Source of the DNA: Streptomyces candidus
GTDB lineage: Bacteria; Actinomycetota; Actinomycetes; Streptomycetales; Streptomycetaceae
DNA: 64,000 bases
Direction of reading: 5' to 3'
NCBI RefSeq assembly: GCF_014207445.1
Contig: NZ_JACHEM010000009.1
Coordinates: 248,001-312,000 of the forward strand
A program made the position numbers and the translations under genes. Within the stretch, counting starts at the first letter, position 1; each line of letters starts with the position of its first letter. Below the pieces are notes generated by a model. The model was not told the origin of the DNA and did no database searches. It worked only from the letters and a program-made list of their open reading frames with translations. This document shows positions 15,923 through 25,210 of this stretch, one piece after another.

Positions 15923-16981
15923 ATGTCTGCGTCCCCCACCGGTCCGAGCAGTACGGGAGCGTCGCTGCGGCACGTTCTCGGCCACCTCCTCACGCCGCTG
16001 CTGATGTGCGTCGGTATGGGCCTGGCCTACCTCGGCGCTTTTCACGCCCCCGAGCCGCACGGCCTGCGGGTCGACGTCGTCGGGTCCGGTGCGAGCGCCC
16101 AGGTGCTGGCGCAGACGCTGCACGACAAGGGGGCGGGGGCACTCGACGTGCGTACCGTCGCCGACCGTTCGGCCGCCGAGGCGCGGCTCAAGGGCCGGGA
16201 GACCTACGGGGCGTACGTGCCGGGTGGGAAGCCCGAGCTGATGGTCGCCACCGCCGAGTCCGACACGACGGCGACCGTCGTCCAGAAGGTCTTCACACAA
16301 GTCGCCGCTGAGCAGGGCGCGCCGCTCCGGGTGACGGACGTGGTGCCGGTGTCGAAGGGCGACCCGACGGGGCAGGGGCTGTTCTTCCTTCTCGTCGCGC
16401 TGAGTATCGGCTCGTACGCTTCGGTCGCGGTGATCGGCGGAGCCGGCGCGGTGCTGCCGCTGCGGATCAGGGCGTTGCTGGCACTGGGCATGTCGCTGGT
16501 GGTCAGCGCGATCGGCGCCGTCTTCGCCGGGCCGCTGTTCCACCTGGTGGACCAGGGGCTGCCCGGCCTGTGGGCGATGGCATGGCTGTACGCGGCGGGC
16601 ATCCTGCTGGTCGGCGTCGGACTGCACACCTTCCTCAAGAGGTGGACGACGCTGGGCGTGATGGTGCTGTTCGTCATGCTGAACTTCACCAGCTCCGGCG
16701 GCATCTTCAAGCCTGAGCTCCAGTCCGGCTTCTTCGCCTCGCTGCACTCCTTCTGGAACGGAGCCGGCTTCATCGAGGGGGTGCGCGGCCACGTGTACTT
16801 CGACGGGACCGGCGTCGGCCGGAACGTCCTGGTGCTGGCGCTTTGGTTCGCGGCCGGTGCGGCGGTCATGGGAGCGGCAGCGGCGTCGGAGAACGCACGG
16901 AGGCGGAAGGTGGCGCACGCGGCACCGGTGGTGGAAGAGCGTTCGGTGGAGGAGGAGCTGGAGGAAGCGGTCGGCGTGTGA
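15923..16981 (+). CDS. Membrane protein of YhgE/ABC-2-like topology
   Basis: A 352-residue protein with one N-terminal helix (about residues 18-40, LGHLLTPLLMCVGMGLAYLGAF), an extracellular domain of about 130 residues, then five to six hydrophobic helices and a charged Glu-rich tail (SVEEELEEAVGV). This one-plus-five layout resembles the YhgE/Pip and ABC-2 permease-like families, often exporters or envelope factors, but no ATPase is encoded nearby. GGAG precedes the ATG. It is divergent from the MarR gene, and a strong hairpin terminates it. The function is not known. Confidence 0.7.
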   Translation: MSASPTGPSSTGASLRHVLGHLLTPLLMCVGMGLAYLGAFHAPEPHGLRVDVVGSGASAQVLAQTLHDKGAGALDVRTVADRSAAEARLKGRETYGAYVPGGKPELMVATAESDTTATVVQKVFTQVAAEQGAPLRVTDVVPVSKGDPTGQGLFFLLVALSIGSYASVAVIGGAGAVLPLRIRALLALGMSLVVSAIGAVFAGPLFHLVDQGLPGLWAMAWLYAAGILLVGVGLHTFLKRWTTLGVMVLFVMLNFTSSGGIFKPELQSGFFASLHSFWNGAGFIEGVRGHVYFDGTGVGRNVLVLALWFAAGAAVMGAAAASENARRRKVAHAAPVVEERSVEEELEEAVGV

Positions 16982-17001
16982 GCCGGGCGTGAGAGGGCGC
17001 G

Positions 17002-17040
17002 CGACGAACGGTCCCGGACCTGGTCCGGGACCGTTCGTCG
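17002..17040 (+). terminator. 17-bp stem terminator
   Basis: The arms 17002-17018 and 17024-17040 are perfectly complementary around CCTGG. It follows the membrane protein gene and precedes the DUF2252 gene on the same strand. Confidence 0.82.
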
Positions 17041-17165
17041 TACTAATGCCGGGTTATCCACAGGGGGCTGCGGCGCGGCCGGGACAACGGCGCTACCTTC
17101 ATGAGGAGTTGAAAATCAGCCGTACCGAACGGCTGTCGGGCGGTATGCAGCGGGGGAGGCGGCTC

Positions 17166-18605
17166 GTGACGAACGAGGCCGGGCAAGGGACAGAATCCGA
17201 GCGAATTCCGGTGGTGGAGGGATTCGCGCGGCGTGCGAAGGCGGCCGGACCGGAGGCCGGGCGGACCCGTTCACGCAAGAAGGAGGGGAAGGCGCTGCGG
17301 GACCGCACGCCACGGGAGGCGCACCGCGCGCTGGTGCTCGACGTGGACCGCCCCGACGCGGTGCGCGCCGTCGAGGAATCCAGCCGGGGACGGGTCGCCT
17401 CGCTCACGCCGGTACGCGTAGGACGTATGGCAGCCAGCCCGTTCGCCTTCCTGCGAGGGGCGGCCGGACTGATGGCGTACGACCTGGCGGGCACACCCGT
17501 GACCGGGGTCGGCGCCCAGATATGCGGCGATGCGCACGCGGCGAACTTCGGGCTGTACGGCGACGCCGGCGGCCGGCTCGTCATCGACCTCAACGACTTC
17601 GACGAGACGGTGGTCGGGCCGTGGGAGTGGGACGTCAAGCGGCTCGCGACCTCGCTGGTGCTCGCCGCACGCGAGACCGGGGCCGACGAGGACACCTGCC
17701 GTCAGGGAGCCCGCGACGCGGTCGGGGCTTACCGGCGGACCATGCGGCTGCTCGCGCGGATGCCCGTGGCCGACGCCTGGAACGCGATAGCCGACGAGGA
17801 ACTCGTCTCGCACACCGACGCCCGGGATCTGCTGGGCACGCTGGAGCGGGTGTCGGAGAAGGCCCGCAGGAACACCAGCGCACGCTTCGCCGCCCGTTCC
17901 ACGGAGCCCGCCGAGGGCGGCAGCCGCCGGTTCGTGGACGCCCCTCCGGTGCTGCGCCGGGTGGCGGACGCCGAGGCGTCCGCAGTGGCGTCGGCGCTCG
18001 GCGGCTACCTGGAGACGGTGGCGGAGGACCGCCTGCCACTGCTGGCCAGGTACGCGATCCACGATGTGGCGTTCCGGGTGGTCGGCACCGGGAGCGTGGG
18101 AACCCGCTCGTACGTGGTGCTGCTGCTCGACCACCGCGGGGAGCCGCTCGTCCTGCAGGTGAAGGAGGCACGGGCGTCGGCCCTGGTCCCGTACCTCCCG
18201 AAAGCCGGGTTCGCGATACCGGAGCCGGCGCACGAGGGGCGGCGGGTGGTCCTCGGCCAGAAACGGATGCAGGTCGTCAGCGACATCCTGCTCGGGTGGT
18301 GCACAGTCGAGGGCCTGCCCTTCCAGGTGCGGCAGTTCAGGAACCGGAAGGGGAGCGTGGACCCGACGGCGCTCCCCGCCAACCAGGTCGACGACTACGG
18401 GCGGATGACCGGCGCGCTCCTGGCCAGGGCGCACGCGCACAGCGCCGACCCGGAGGTGGTGGCCGGGTACTGCGGCAAGAACGACGAGTTCGACGAGGCG
18501 GTCGCCGATTTCGCGGTCGCCTACGCGGACCGTACGGAGGCGGACCACGCGGTATTGGTGGCGGCGATCAAGGACGGGCGGATAGCGGCGGAGAGGGGGG
18601 TGTGA
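17166..18605 (+). CDS. DUF2252 family protein
   Basis: A 479-residue soluble protein. Family marks are TPREAHRALVLDVDRPDAVRAV near the N-terminus and the kinase-like stretch AQICGDAHAANFGLY...LVIDLNDFDETVVGPWEWDVKRL, which resembles the HGDxHxxN and DxDD motifs of the aminoglycoside phosphotransferase fold. Later, FRVVGTGSVGTRSYVVLL is typical of DUF2252. A phosphotransferase activity is possible but unproven. The GTG at 17166 has GGGGGAGG 7-8 nt upstream, a far better ribosome site than the ATG at 17145 or earlier in-frame starts. The gene is monocistronic or leads into the J-domain-like gene. Confidence 0.8.
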   Translation: MTNEAGQGTESERIPVVEGFARRAKAAGPEAGRTRSRKKEGKALRDRTPREAHRALVLDVDRPDAVRAVEESSRGRVASLTPVRVGRMAASPFAFLRGAAGLMAYDLAGTPVTGVGAQICGDAHAANFGLYGDAGGRLVIDLNDFDETVVGPWEWDVKRLATSLVLAARETGADEDTCRQGARDAVGAYRRTMRLLARMPVADAWNAIADEELVSHTDARDLLGTLERVSEKARRNTSARFAARSTEPAEGGSRRFVDAPPVLRRVADAEASAVASALGGYLETVAEDRLPLLARYAIHDVAFRVVGTGSVGTRSYVVLLLDHRGEPLVLQVKEARASALVPYLPKAGFAIPEPAHEGRRVVLGQKRMQVVSDILLGWCTVEGLPFQVRQFRNRKGSVDPTALPANQVDDYGRMTGALLARAHAHSADPEVVAGYCGKNDEFDEAVADFAVAYADRTEADHAVLVAAIKDGRIAAERGV

Positions 18606-18710
18606 CGGAGCCGGGCCCAGGAGGGGGCGCAGCCCTCCGCGGTCGACACGCGATGCCGGGCCGGTAGCGGGCGGGGCCCTCCCCCTCGGCCGGGACCGTA
18701 GGCTGGTCGG

Positions 18711-19553
18711 GTGACTCAGGATGCCGCCGGGGGACCGGTTACCCCCAATGAAGACGTACAGCCCGGTGAGGCCCCGGCCGGGGCGCGGCCCGAGGCTCGG
18801 CTGGAGCGGGCGGTAGGTGCCGCCGAGCAGGCGTTGATCGAGTTCGAGATCGCGGTGGACACCTTCCGGATCGAGGTCGAGAACTTCTCCCGGCTGCACC
18901 ACCAGAAGCTGGGCCCGATGTACGCGCGGCTGGACGAGCTGGACGCCCAGATCGCGGAGGCCAAGGCCCGGCAGACCGGGGACCCGGAGGATGTGGCCAG
19001 GGCGCAGGAGGCGCGAGCGCTGGTCATGCCCATGCCGGGCGTGGAGGAGCTTTTCCACGACTGGATGGACTCGGACGGCTTGTCGCCGGAGGCCGCCGCG
19101 ATGCTGACCGAGCAGCCGGTGCGCCCCCCGGAGCGGGTGCGGCCCAGCGAGGAGGCCCGCAAGCTCTACCGCGACCTGGTGCGCAAGGCGCACCCCGACC
19201 TGGCCAGGGAGGACAAGGAGCGCAACCGGCGCGAGGAGTTCATCACCCGGGTCAACGCCGCCTACTCGCGCGGCGACGAGAAGCTGCTGCGCGAGCTGTC
19301 CGACGAGTGGGCGGCCGGCCCGGTGCCCGAGACACGGCTCAGCGAGAGCGAGGAGCTGTACGCGCGGCTGGAGTGGTTGTCGCGGCGCAAGGAACTCCTG
19401 ACGATCGTCGCCCGCGACCTGGAGGAGTCCGCGATCGGGTCGATGCTGCGGATGGCGCCGGAGGACCCCGATCAACTGCTCGACGAGATCGCCGGGCAAC
19501 TGCTGGCGCAGGTCTCCGAGCGCGAGGCCGAACTCGCCCGGTGGGTGCAGTAG
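18711..19553 (+). CDS. J-domain-like protein with N-terminal coiled coil
   Basis: A 280-residue soluble protein. The N-terminal half is acidic and helical with coiled-coil character (LIEFEIAVDTFRIEVENF, then LDELDAQIAEAKARQTG). A DnaJ-like segment follows near residue 145 with EEARKLYRDLVRKAHPDLA, which keeps the HPD tripeptide needed to stimulate DnaK, then helices and a C-terminal Glu-rich region. It is not a full DnaJ, because the zinc and substrate domains are missing. TAGGCT at 18698-18703, 7 nt before the GTG, suggests a leaderless mRNA. A specialised DnaK co-chaperone is the natural guess. Confidence 0.75.
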   Translation: MTQDAAGGPVTPNEDVQPGEAPAGARPEARLERAVGAAEQALIEFEIAVDTFRIEVENFSRLHHQKLGPMYARLDELDAQIAEAKARQTGDPEDVARAQEARALVMPMPGVEELFHDWMDSDGLSPEAAAMLTEQPVRPPERVRPSEEARKLYRDLVRKAHPDLAREDKERNRREEFITRVNAAYSRGDEKLLRELSDEWAAGPVPETRLSESEELYARLEWLSRRKELLTIVARDLEESAIGSMLRMAPEDPDQLLDEIAGQLLAQVSEREAELARWVQ

Positions 19554-19602
19554 CGTTCCGGGGCGAACGCGCACCGTTTGCATGTACGAGAAAGGCTGTC
19601 AC

Positions 19603-19947
19603 ATGAACTTCGCCCCCTTGCCCTCCGTGGACGTCGCGTCGGTACCGGCTGACGGCCTGGTACTGGACGTCCGTGAGGCCGACGAGTGGGCGGCCGGGCA
19701 CGTCGAGGGAGCCCTGCACGTGCCGATGAGCGACTTCGTCGCCCGCTTCGGCGAGGTCACCGAGGCCGTGGCGGGCGGCCGCCGTGCCCATGTGATGTGC
19801 CGGGTCGGCGGGCGGTCCGCCCAGGTCACCCAGTACCTGGTGCAGCAGGGGATCGACGCGGCGAACATCGAGGGCGGAATGCTGGCCTGGGACGGTGCCG
19901 GCCGGCCCATGGTCTCCGAGGGCGACTCCCCCGCGTTCGTCCTCTGA
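19603..19947 (+). CDS. Rhodanese-like sulfurtransferase
   Basis: A 114-residue single-domain rhodanese. DVREADEWAAGHVEGALHVPM is the CH2A motif, and CRVGGRSAQVTQYL provides the catalytic Cys and its six-residue loop. EGGMLAWDGAGRPM is the C-terminal CH2B-like motif. The enzyme carries persulfide sulfur; the acceptor is unknown. It starts 49 bp after the J-domain-like gene, with GAAAGG as ribosome site. A broken acyl-CoA dehydrogenase reads toward it from the other side. Confidence 0.9.
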   Translation: MNFAPLPSVDVASVPADGLVLDVREADEWAAGHVEGALHVPMSDFVARFGEVTEAVAGGRRAHVMCRVGGRSAQVTQYLVQQGIDAANIEGGMLAWDGAGRPMVSEGDSPAFVL

Positions 19948-19954
19948 CTCGGAC

Positions 19955-20427
19955 GGGCTCGCAGCCGCGGAGGCCGGTCAAGCCCGTGAACGTGGCGACG
20001 GGGAAACCGAACTGCTCGCGCTGCGAGGTGTAGTCGGCGGTCATGGCCCAGACCCGTTCGCCGAGGCCGAGGGCCTGCACGCAGGTGCCGGCGGAGAGCC
20101 GTGACCGCAGCTCCACTCCCCCGCCCCGGTCTCGGTGATCACCTCGCCGGCCGGCATGCGTCCGGCGGCGAGACGGATTTCCGCGAGCCGCTCTCCGCTC
20201 GTGGGCGACCGGATCCAGCCCCGCACCCCCGTACTCGGGGGCCAGCAGCAGGCTCAGCAGGTCGGCGTCCGCGAGCTTCGCCCACAGGGGGCGGTCGAAG
20301 TCGTCGGCGACCGCCCCCTCGACGAGCGCAGGGCTGGGTACCGCGTCGGGCGCCGTCCTTGGGGAAGGCCGCCCGCGCGCGCCGCCTCGGTGGCCGCCTG
20401 CTGCTCCTCAGTGACGGCAAATTCCAC
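19955..20427 (-). pseudogene. Decayed acyl-CoA dehydrogenase
   Basis: Read from a GTG at 20427, the first frame gives VEFAVTEEQQAATEAARA, a typical acyl-CoA dehydrogenase N-terminus. A second frame then gives DDFDRPLWAKLADADLL and LLLAPEYGGAGLDP, which is the conserved PEEYGGxGL region. A large internal piece (the FAD and substrate core) is missing. A further frame resumes as LSAGTCVQALGLGER and MTADYTSQREQFGFP, the C-terminal catalytic region. The remainder toward 19955 is lost. A full enzyme needs about 380 residues; here about 150 codons remain in at least three frames. It lies next to the paa genes and may once have served acyl-CoA degradation. Confidence 0.82.
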
Positions 20428-20530
20428 TGCCCTGCCCTCCGATGACCGTGCGCGCGCCGCCTCCTGACGAGTCGTCAAGACGGAACACCTTCTGCAGAAA
20501 GGGAATGGCAGCGAGGTTCCGGGCGGTATG

Positions 20531-21595
20531 TCAGCGGTCGAAGTCCAACTCCACTTCGCCGGTGGCCGGGTGGGACTGGCAGGCCAGCACGTACCCTGCC
20601 TCGGTCTCCTCCGCCTCCAGCGCGTAGTTGCGGTCCATCCGCACTTCGCCGCGCACCAAAAACGCCCGGCAGGTGCCGCACACCCCGCCCTTGCAGGCGT
20701 ACGGGGCGTCCGCGCGGGCCCGCAGCACCGTCTCCAGGAGCGACTCGCCGCCCTGCACCGGCCAGCTGCCGGAACGGCCGTCGAGGGTCGCGGTGAGGGT
20801 GCCGTCCACGGCGGCGGACGCCGGCGCGGGAGCGAGGAGGTCCGCCGTCCCGTCGTCGACGTGGAAGACCTCCTCGTGGATGCGGTCCCGGGCGACCCCG
20901 AGTCCGCGAAGGGCCTGTTCGGCGCCCTGCACCAGGCCGTACGGGCCGCACAGGTACCACCCGTCGATGTCCGCCACCGGCAGCAGGGCGGGCAGCAGGG
21001 CCGTGAGGCGGTTCGTGTCCAGCCGCCCGGACGGCAGCCCCGACTGCTGCTCCTCCCGCGAAAGCGCCGTGATCAGCTGGAACCGGTCGGGGTATCGGTC
21101 CTTGAGGTCGGCGGTCTCCTCCAGGAACATCGTGGACGCCGCCGTGCGGTCGCTGCGGATCAGACAGAACCGGGCGTCCGGCCGCCGCTCCAGAAGCGTC
21201 GCCGCGATGGACAGCACCGGAGTGATGCCGCTGCCTCCGACGATCGCCGCGAAGTAGCCGTCCCGCGGCGCGAGGGTGAACCGGCCCATGGGAGGCATCG
21301 CCTCCACCACGTCTCCGACCAGCAGTTCCTTGAGTGCGTACGTGGAGTACGAGCCGCCGTCGACAAGCCGGATCCCCACGCGCAGCACCGGTTCGGCCGG
21401 TGCTGCTGCCGCGGGCGCGCAGATCGAGTACGTGCGCCGGATCTCCTGCCCGTCCACGATCCGCCGCAGCGCCAGGTGCTGGCCCGGGACGTGCCGGAAG
21501 GTTTCGTGCAGCTCGGGCGGCACGGCGAGGGTGACGGCCACCGCATCGTCCGTGAGCCGCTCGATTCCCCGGACCCGGAGCGGGTGGAACGGCAT
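20531..21595 (-). CDS. paaE: Phenylacetyl-CoA epoxidase reductase subunit PaaE
   Basis: A 354-residue iron-sulfur flavoprotein that passes electrons from NADPH to the PaaA oxygenase during 1,2-epoxidation of phenylacetyl-CoA. The FAD domain has RRTYSICAP. The NAD-binding domain has IVGGSGITPVLSI and WYLCGPYGLV. The C-terminal plant-type [2Fe-2S] ferredoxin domain has CKGGVCGTC and a final LACQ cysteine. It starts immediately after the paaD stop codon (no gap) and is last in paaABCDE. The gene and domain order match the family. Confidence 0.95.
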   Translation of the reverse strand: MPFHPLRVRGIERLTDDAVAVTLAVPPELHETFRHVPGQHLALRRIVDGQEIRRTYSICAPAAAAPAEPVLRVGIRLVDGGSYSTYALKELLVGDVVEAMPPMGRFTLAPRDGYFAAIVGGSGITPVLSIAATLLERRPDARFCLIRSDRTAASTMFLEETADLKDRYPDRFQLITALSREEQQSGLPSGRLDTNRLTALLPALLPVADIDGWYLCGPYGLVQGAEQALRGLGVARDRIHEEVFHVDDGTADLLAPAPASAAVDGTLTATLDGRSGSWPVQGGESLLETVLRARADAPYACKGGVCGTCRAFLVRGEVRMDRNYALEAEETEAGYVLACQSHPATGEVELDFDR

Positions 21596-22129
21596 CTACA
21601 ACTCCTTGAAGTGGTCGAACGGTTCGCGGCAGGACACGCAGCGCCGCAGCGCCTTGCACGCGGTGGAGGAGAACCGGCTGAGCAATTCGGTGTCGATGGA
21701 TCCGCAGTGCGGGCAGCGGATGGCGAGCGAGAGGGGTATCGGCTCCCGGGCGGCGGACGCGGCGTCGATCTCGCGGGTGGTGCGGGGCGGGGCGATGCCG
21801 AACTCGGTAAGTTTGCGGCGCCCTTCGGCGCTGATGTCGTCCGTCGACCAGGCGGGGGCGAGCACGGTGCGCACGGTCACCTCGGTCATGCCGGCACTTT
21901 CGTGCAGTACCCGCTCGATGTCGGCGGCCATCGCTTCGACAGCGGGGCAGCCGGTGTACGTCGGGGTCAGTTCGACCTCGACCCGGCCGGGAGCCGAAAC
22001 GTGGACGGCACGCAGAACGCCCAGTTCTCCCAGAGTGAGCACGGGCAGTTCGGGGTCGGGGACGGTGCCGGCGAGGCGGCGCAGCTCCTCTTCGAGCGGC
22101 GTGCCGGTCGGGGGCGTGCCGGTCACCAT
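21596..22129 (-). CDS. paaD: Phenylacetyl-CoA epoxidase maturation protein PaaD
   Basis: A 177-residue protein of the MIP18/SufT-like family. The N-terminal domain has TVPDPELPVLTLGELG and YTGCPAVEAM, and the C-terminus has zinc-ribbon-like pairs CPHCGS and CVSCREPF. In this pathway PaaD is thought to help assemble the metal or Fe-S centres of the PaaA/PaaE complex. The ATG at 22129 overlaps paaC by 7 bp and follows GGGAGC. The stop abuts the paaE start. Confidence 0.92.
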   Translation of the reverse strand: MVTGTPPTGTPLEEELRRLAGTVPDPELPVLTLGELGVLRAVHVSAPGRVEVELTPTYTGCPAVEAMAADIERVLHESAGMTEVTVRTVLAPAWSTDDISAEGRRKLTEFGIAPPRTTREIDAASAAREPIPLSLAIRCPHCGSIDTELLSRFSSTACKALRRCVSCREPFDHFKEL

Positions 22130-22878
22130 GTCGCTCCCGGGTGGCTGCGGTGCAGATGCTGCATCTCGGCGAGCATCAGCCCGAACGGTTCCGTGTGCAG
22201 GCCCTGCCGTCCGGCGCCCGCCGCCCACGCCCCGGTGCGCGGCCCCTGGGGCACGGCGAGGGTGGCCCGTTCCAGAACACCGCTGACGGAGGCCAGCCAG
22301 TCCGACTCCAGCTGCTGCCAGTCGACCCCCTGCCCGTCGGCTTCCGTGCCCAGTCCCGCGTCCAGGCCTTCGACGGGCTGGAAGGGTTCGCCGGTGAACC
22401 GCCACAGCGCGTCGACGGCGCGCTGCATCCGGTCGTGGCTCTCCGTGGTGCCGTCGCCCAGCCGCAGCGTCCACTGCTCGGCGTGGTCGCGGTGGTAGGC
22501 GGTCTCCTTGACCGCCTTCGCCGCGAGGGGGGCGAAGGCGCCGCCACCGGCGGCCAGTCGTGCGTACAGCAGGTGCTGGTAGGTGGAGAAGTAGAGCTGC
22601 CGGGCGAGGGTGTGGGCGAAGTCGCCGTTCGGCTGCTCGACGACCTGGAGGTTGCGGAACGCCCGTTCTTCCCGGCGATAGGCCAGCTCGTCCTCGTCGC
22701 CGACGAGGGAGAGCAGGATGCGGGCCTGGCCCAGCAGGTCCAACGCGATGTTGGCGAGGGCCACCTCCTCCTCCAGGACGGGGGCGTGGCCGGCCCACTG
22801 CCCCAGCCGGTGGGACAGGATCAGCGCGTCGTCACCCAGGGCGAGAGCGGCGGAACGGGTTGCGGGAACCGTGCTCAC
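22123..22878 (-). CDS. paaC: Phenylacetyl-CoA epoxidase structural subunit PaaC
   Basis: A 251-residue four-helix-bundle protein related to PaaA but without the full diiron ligand set. Family marks are LGDDALILSHRLGQW at the N-terminus and YHRDHAEQWTLRLGDGT in the core. It pairs with PaaA to form the catalytic heterodimer. GTG start, overlapping the paaB stop by 4 bp. The length is usual for the family. Confidence 0.93.
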   Translation of the reverse strand: MSTVPATRSAALALGDDALILSHRLGQWAGHAPVLEEEVALANIALDLLGQARILLSLVGDEDELAYRREERAFRNLQVVEQPNGDFAHTLARQLYFSTYQHLLYARLAAGGGAFAPLAAKAVKETAYHRDHAEQWTLRLGDGTTESHDRMQRAVDALWRFTGEPFQPVEGLDAGLGTEADGQGVDWQQLESDWLASVSGVLERATLAVPQGPRTGAWAAGAGRQGLHTEPFGLMLAEMQHLHRSHPGATW

Positions 22879-23170
22879 AGGTGCTTCACCCCGTCCGGGA
22901 TCTCGTAGAAGGTGGGGTGCCGGTAGGGCTTGTCACCGGCCGGTTCGAAGAAGGAGTCCTTCTCGTCGGGGGAGGACGCGGTGATCGCCGCGGAGGGCAC
23001 CACCCAGATCGAGACACCTTCGGACCTGCGGGTGTAGAGGTCGCGGGCGTTGCGCAGGGCCATCTCCGCGTCCGGGGCGTGCAGGCTGCCGGCGTGGGTG
23101 TGGGACAGTCCGCGGCGCGAACGCACGAACACCTCCCACAGTGGCCAGTCCTGGTGCGAAGCCGTGCCGG

Positions 23171-23174
<4 letters not shown>
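22875..23174 (-). CDS. paaB: Phenylacetyl-CoA epoxidase subunit PaaB
   Basis: A 99-residue subunit with WPLWEVFVRSRRGLSHTHAG at the N-terminus and a central ALRNARDLYTRRSEG segment, both characteristic of PaaB. It bridges PaaAC units and helps dock the reductase. The ATG at 23174 overlaps the paaA stop, and its own stop overlaps paaC, so the whole operon is translationally coupled. Confidence 0.94.
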
Positions 23175-24283
<1,109 letters not shown>

Positions 24284-24298
24284 CCTGACCCCCAGATC

Positions 24299-24321
24299 AC
24301 CCTACCGACCGATCGTTCGGT
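24299..24321 (-). promoter_or_regulatory. paaA promoter with PaaR-type operator
   Basis: ACCGATCGTTCGGT (24308-24321) is the reverse complement of the operator before paaH, base for base, and fits the published corynebacterial PaaR core ACCGNNCGNNCGGT (recalled, not looked up). On the minus strand TAGGGT (24304-24299) is a plausible -10 located 15 nt from the paaA start. Repressor binding would cover the promoter spacer. Confidence 0.75.
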
Positions 24322-24403
24322 TCATCGACTTCAATGGTGGGGCGGCGGCCCGTAGGGTGTCAACCTCTGTGGACAACTGGCTGACACGTGCGGAGCGGGG
24401 CGG

Positions 24404-25210
24404 ATGGATTCGTACGACGACAAGGCCGGGAGCGGCGGGACGCAGGACGCCGAACCTTCCCGGCCCGGCGGCGACCCCGGCCCGACCCGGCCCAGCAGCG
24501 ACCCCGGCCCGACCCTGACCGCCGACGTCGGCACTCCGGCCCGGCCCCGGGACAGGGCAGGCATGGCCGCGCTGTCCTTCCGCTGCCGGATCGTCGCCGC
24601 CCTCGCCCTCGCGCTGGTCGGCGTCACCGCCCTCGTTCACCTCGGCATGGTTTTTCTCCACGTCAGCCCGTCGAACACGGTGAGCAAGGAGCACGCGGCC
24701 GCCGTGGACGCCTGGATCAACCCCGAGTTCGAACAGAACTGGAAGCTCTTCGCGCCCAACCCGCTCCAGCAGAACGTCGCCGTCCAGGCCCGCGCCCAGA
24801 TCCGCACCGAGAGCGGCCAGTGGCGCGTCACCGAGTGGATCGACTTCACGGAGAGGGACGCCGAGGAGATCCGCGGCAGCCTGCTGCCCAGCCACACCGC
24901 TCAGAACCAGCTGCGCCGCGGCTGGGACTTCTACACCGGCTGGCACAACGACAAGAACGAGTCGCTCGGCATGCGCGGCGACCTCTCCGAGCGCTACATC
25001 CGGCGCCTCGTGCTGGAGCGCATGTCCGCCCTGGACATGGGGGGCGCCGTGCACCGCGTCCAGGTGCGCTCGCGCACGACCTGGGTGAAGCCGCCCCCGT
25101 GGAGCAAGGAGAAGGTGACCGCGACACCCGCGTACCGGGTGCTGCCCTGGTGGACGGTGACACCGGCCGACCTCACGAAGGTCGCGGCCGAGGCAGGAGT
25201 GACCAAGTGA
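24404..25210 (+). CDS. DUF5819 family membrane protein
   Basis: A 268-residue protein. A Pro/Asp-rich head of about 60 residues is followed by one transmembrane helix (about 67-87, VAALALALVGVTALVHLGMVF) and an extracellular domain with EFEQNWKLFAPNPLQQNVAV, the hallmark of DUF5819. The function is unknown. The ATG at 24404 follows GGGGCGG. Its stop overlaps the GTG of the HTTM gene by 4 bp, which implies that the two proteins act together. It is divergent from paaA but does not appear to belong to that pathway. Confidence 0.8.
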   Translation: MDSYDDKAGSGGTQDAEPSRPGGDPGPTRPSSDPGPTLTADVGTPARPRDRAGMAALSFRCRIVAALALALVGVTALVHLGMVFLHVSPSNTVSKEHAAAVDAWINPEFEQNWKLFAPNPLQQNVAVQARAQIRTESGQWRVTEWIDFTERDAEEIRGSLLPSHTAQNQLRRGWDFYTGWHNDKNESLGMRGDLSERYIRRLVLERMSALDMGGAVHRVQVRSRTTWVKPPPWSKEKVTATPAYRVLPWWTVTPADLTKVAAEAGVTK

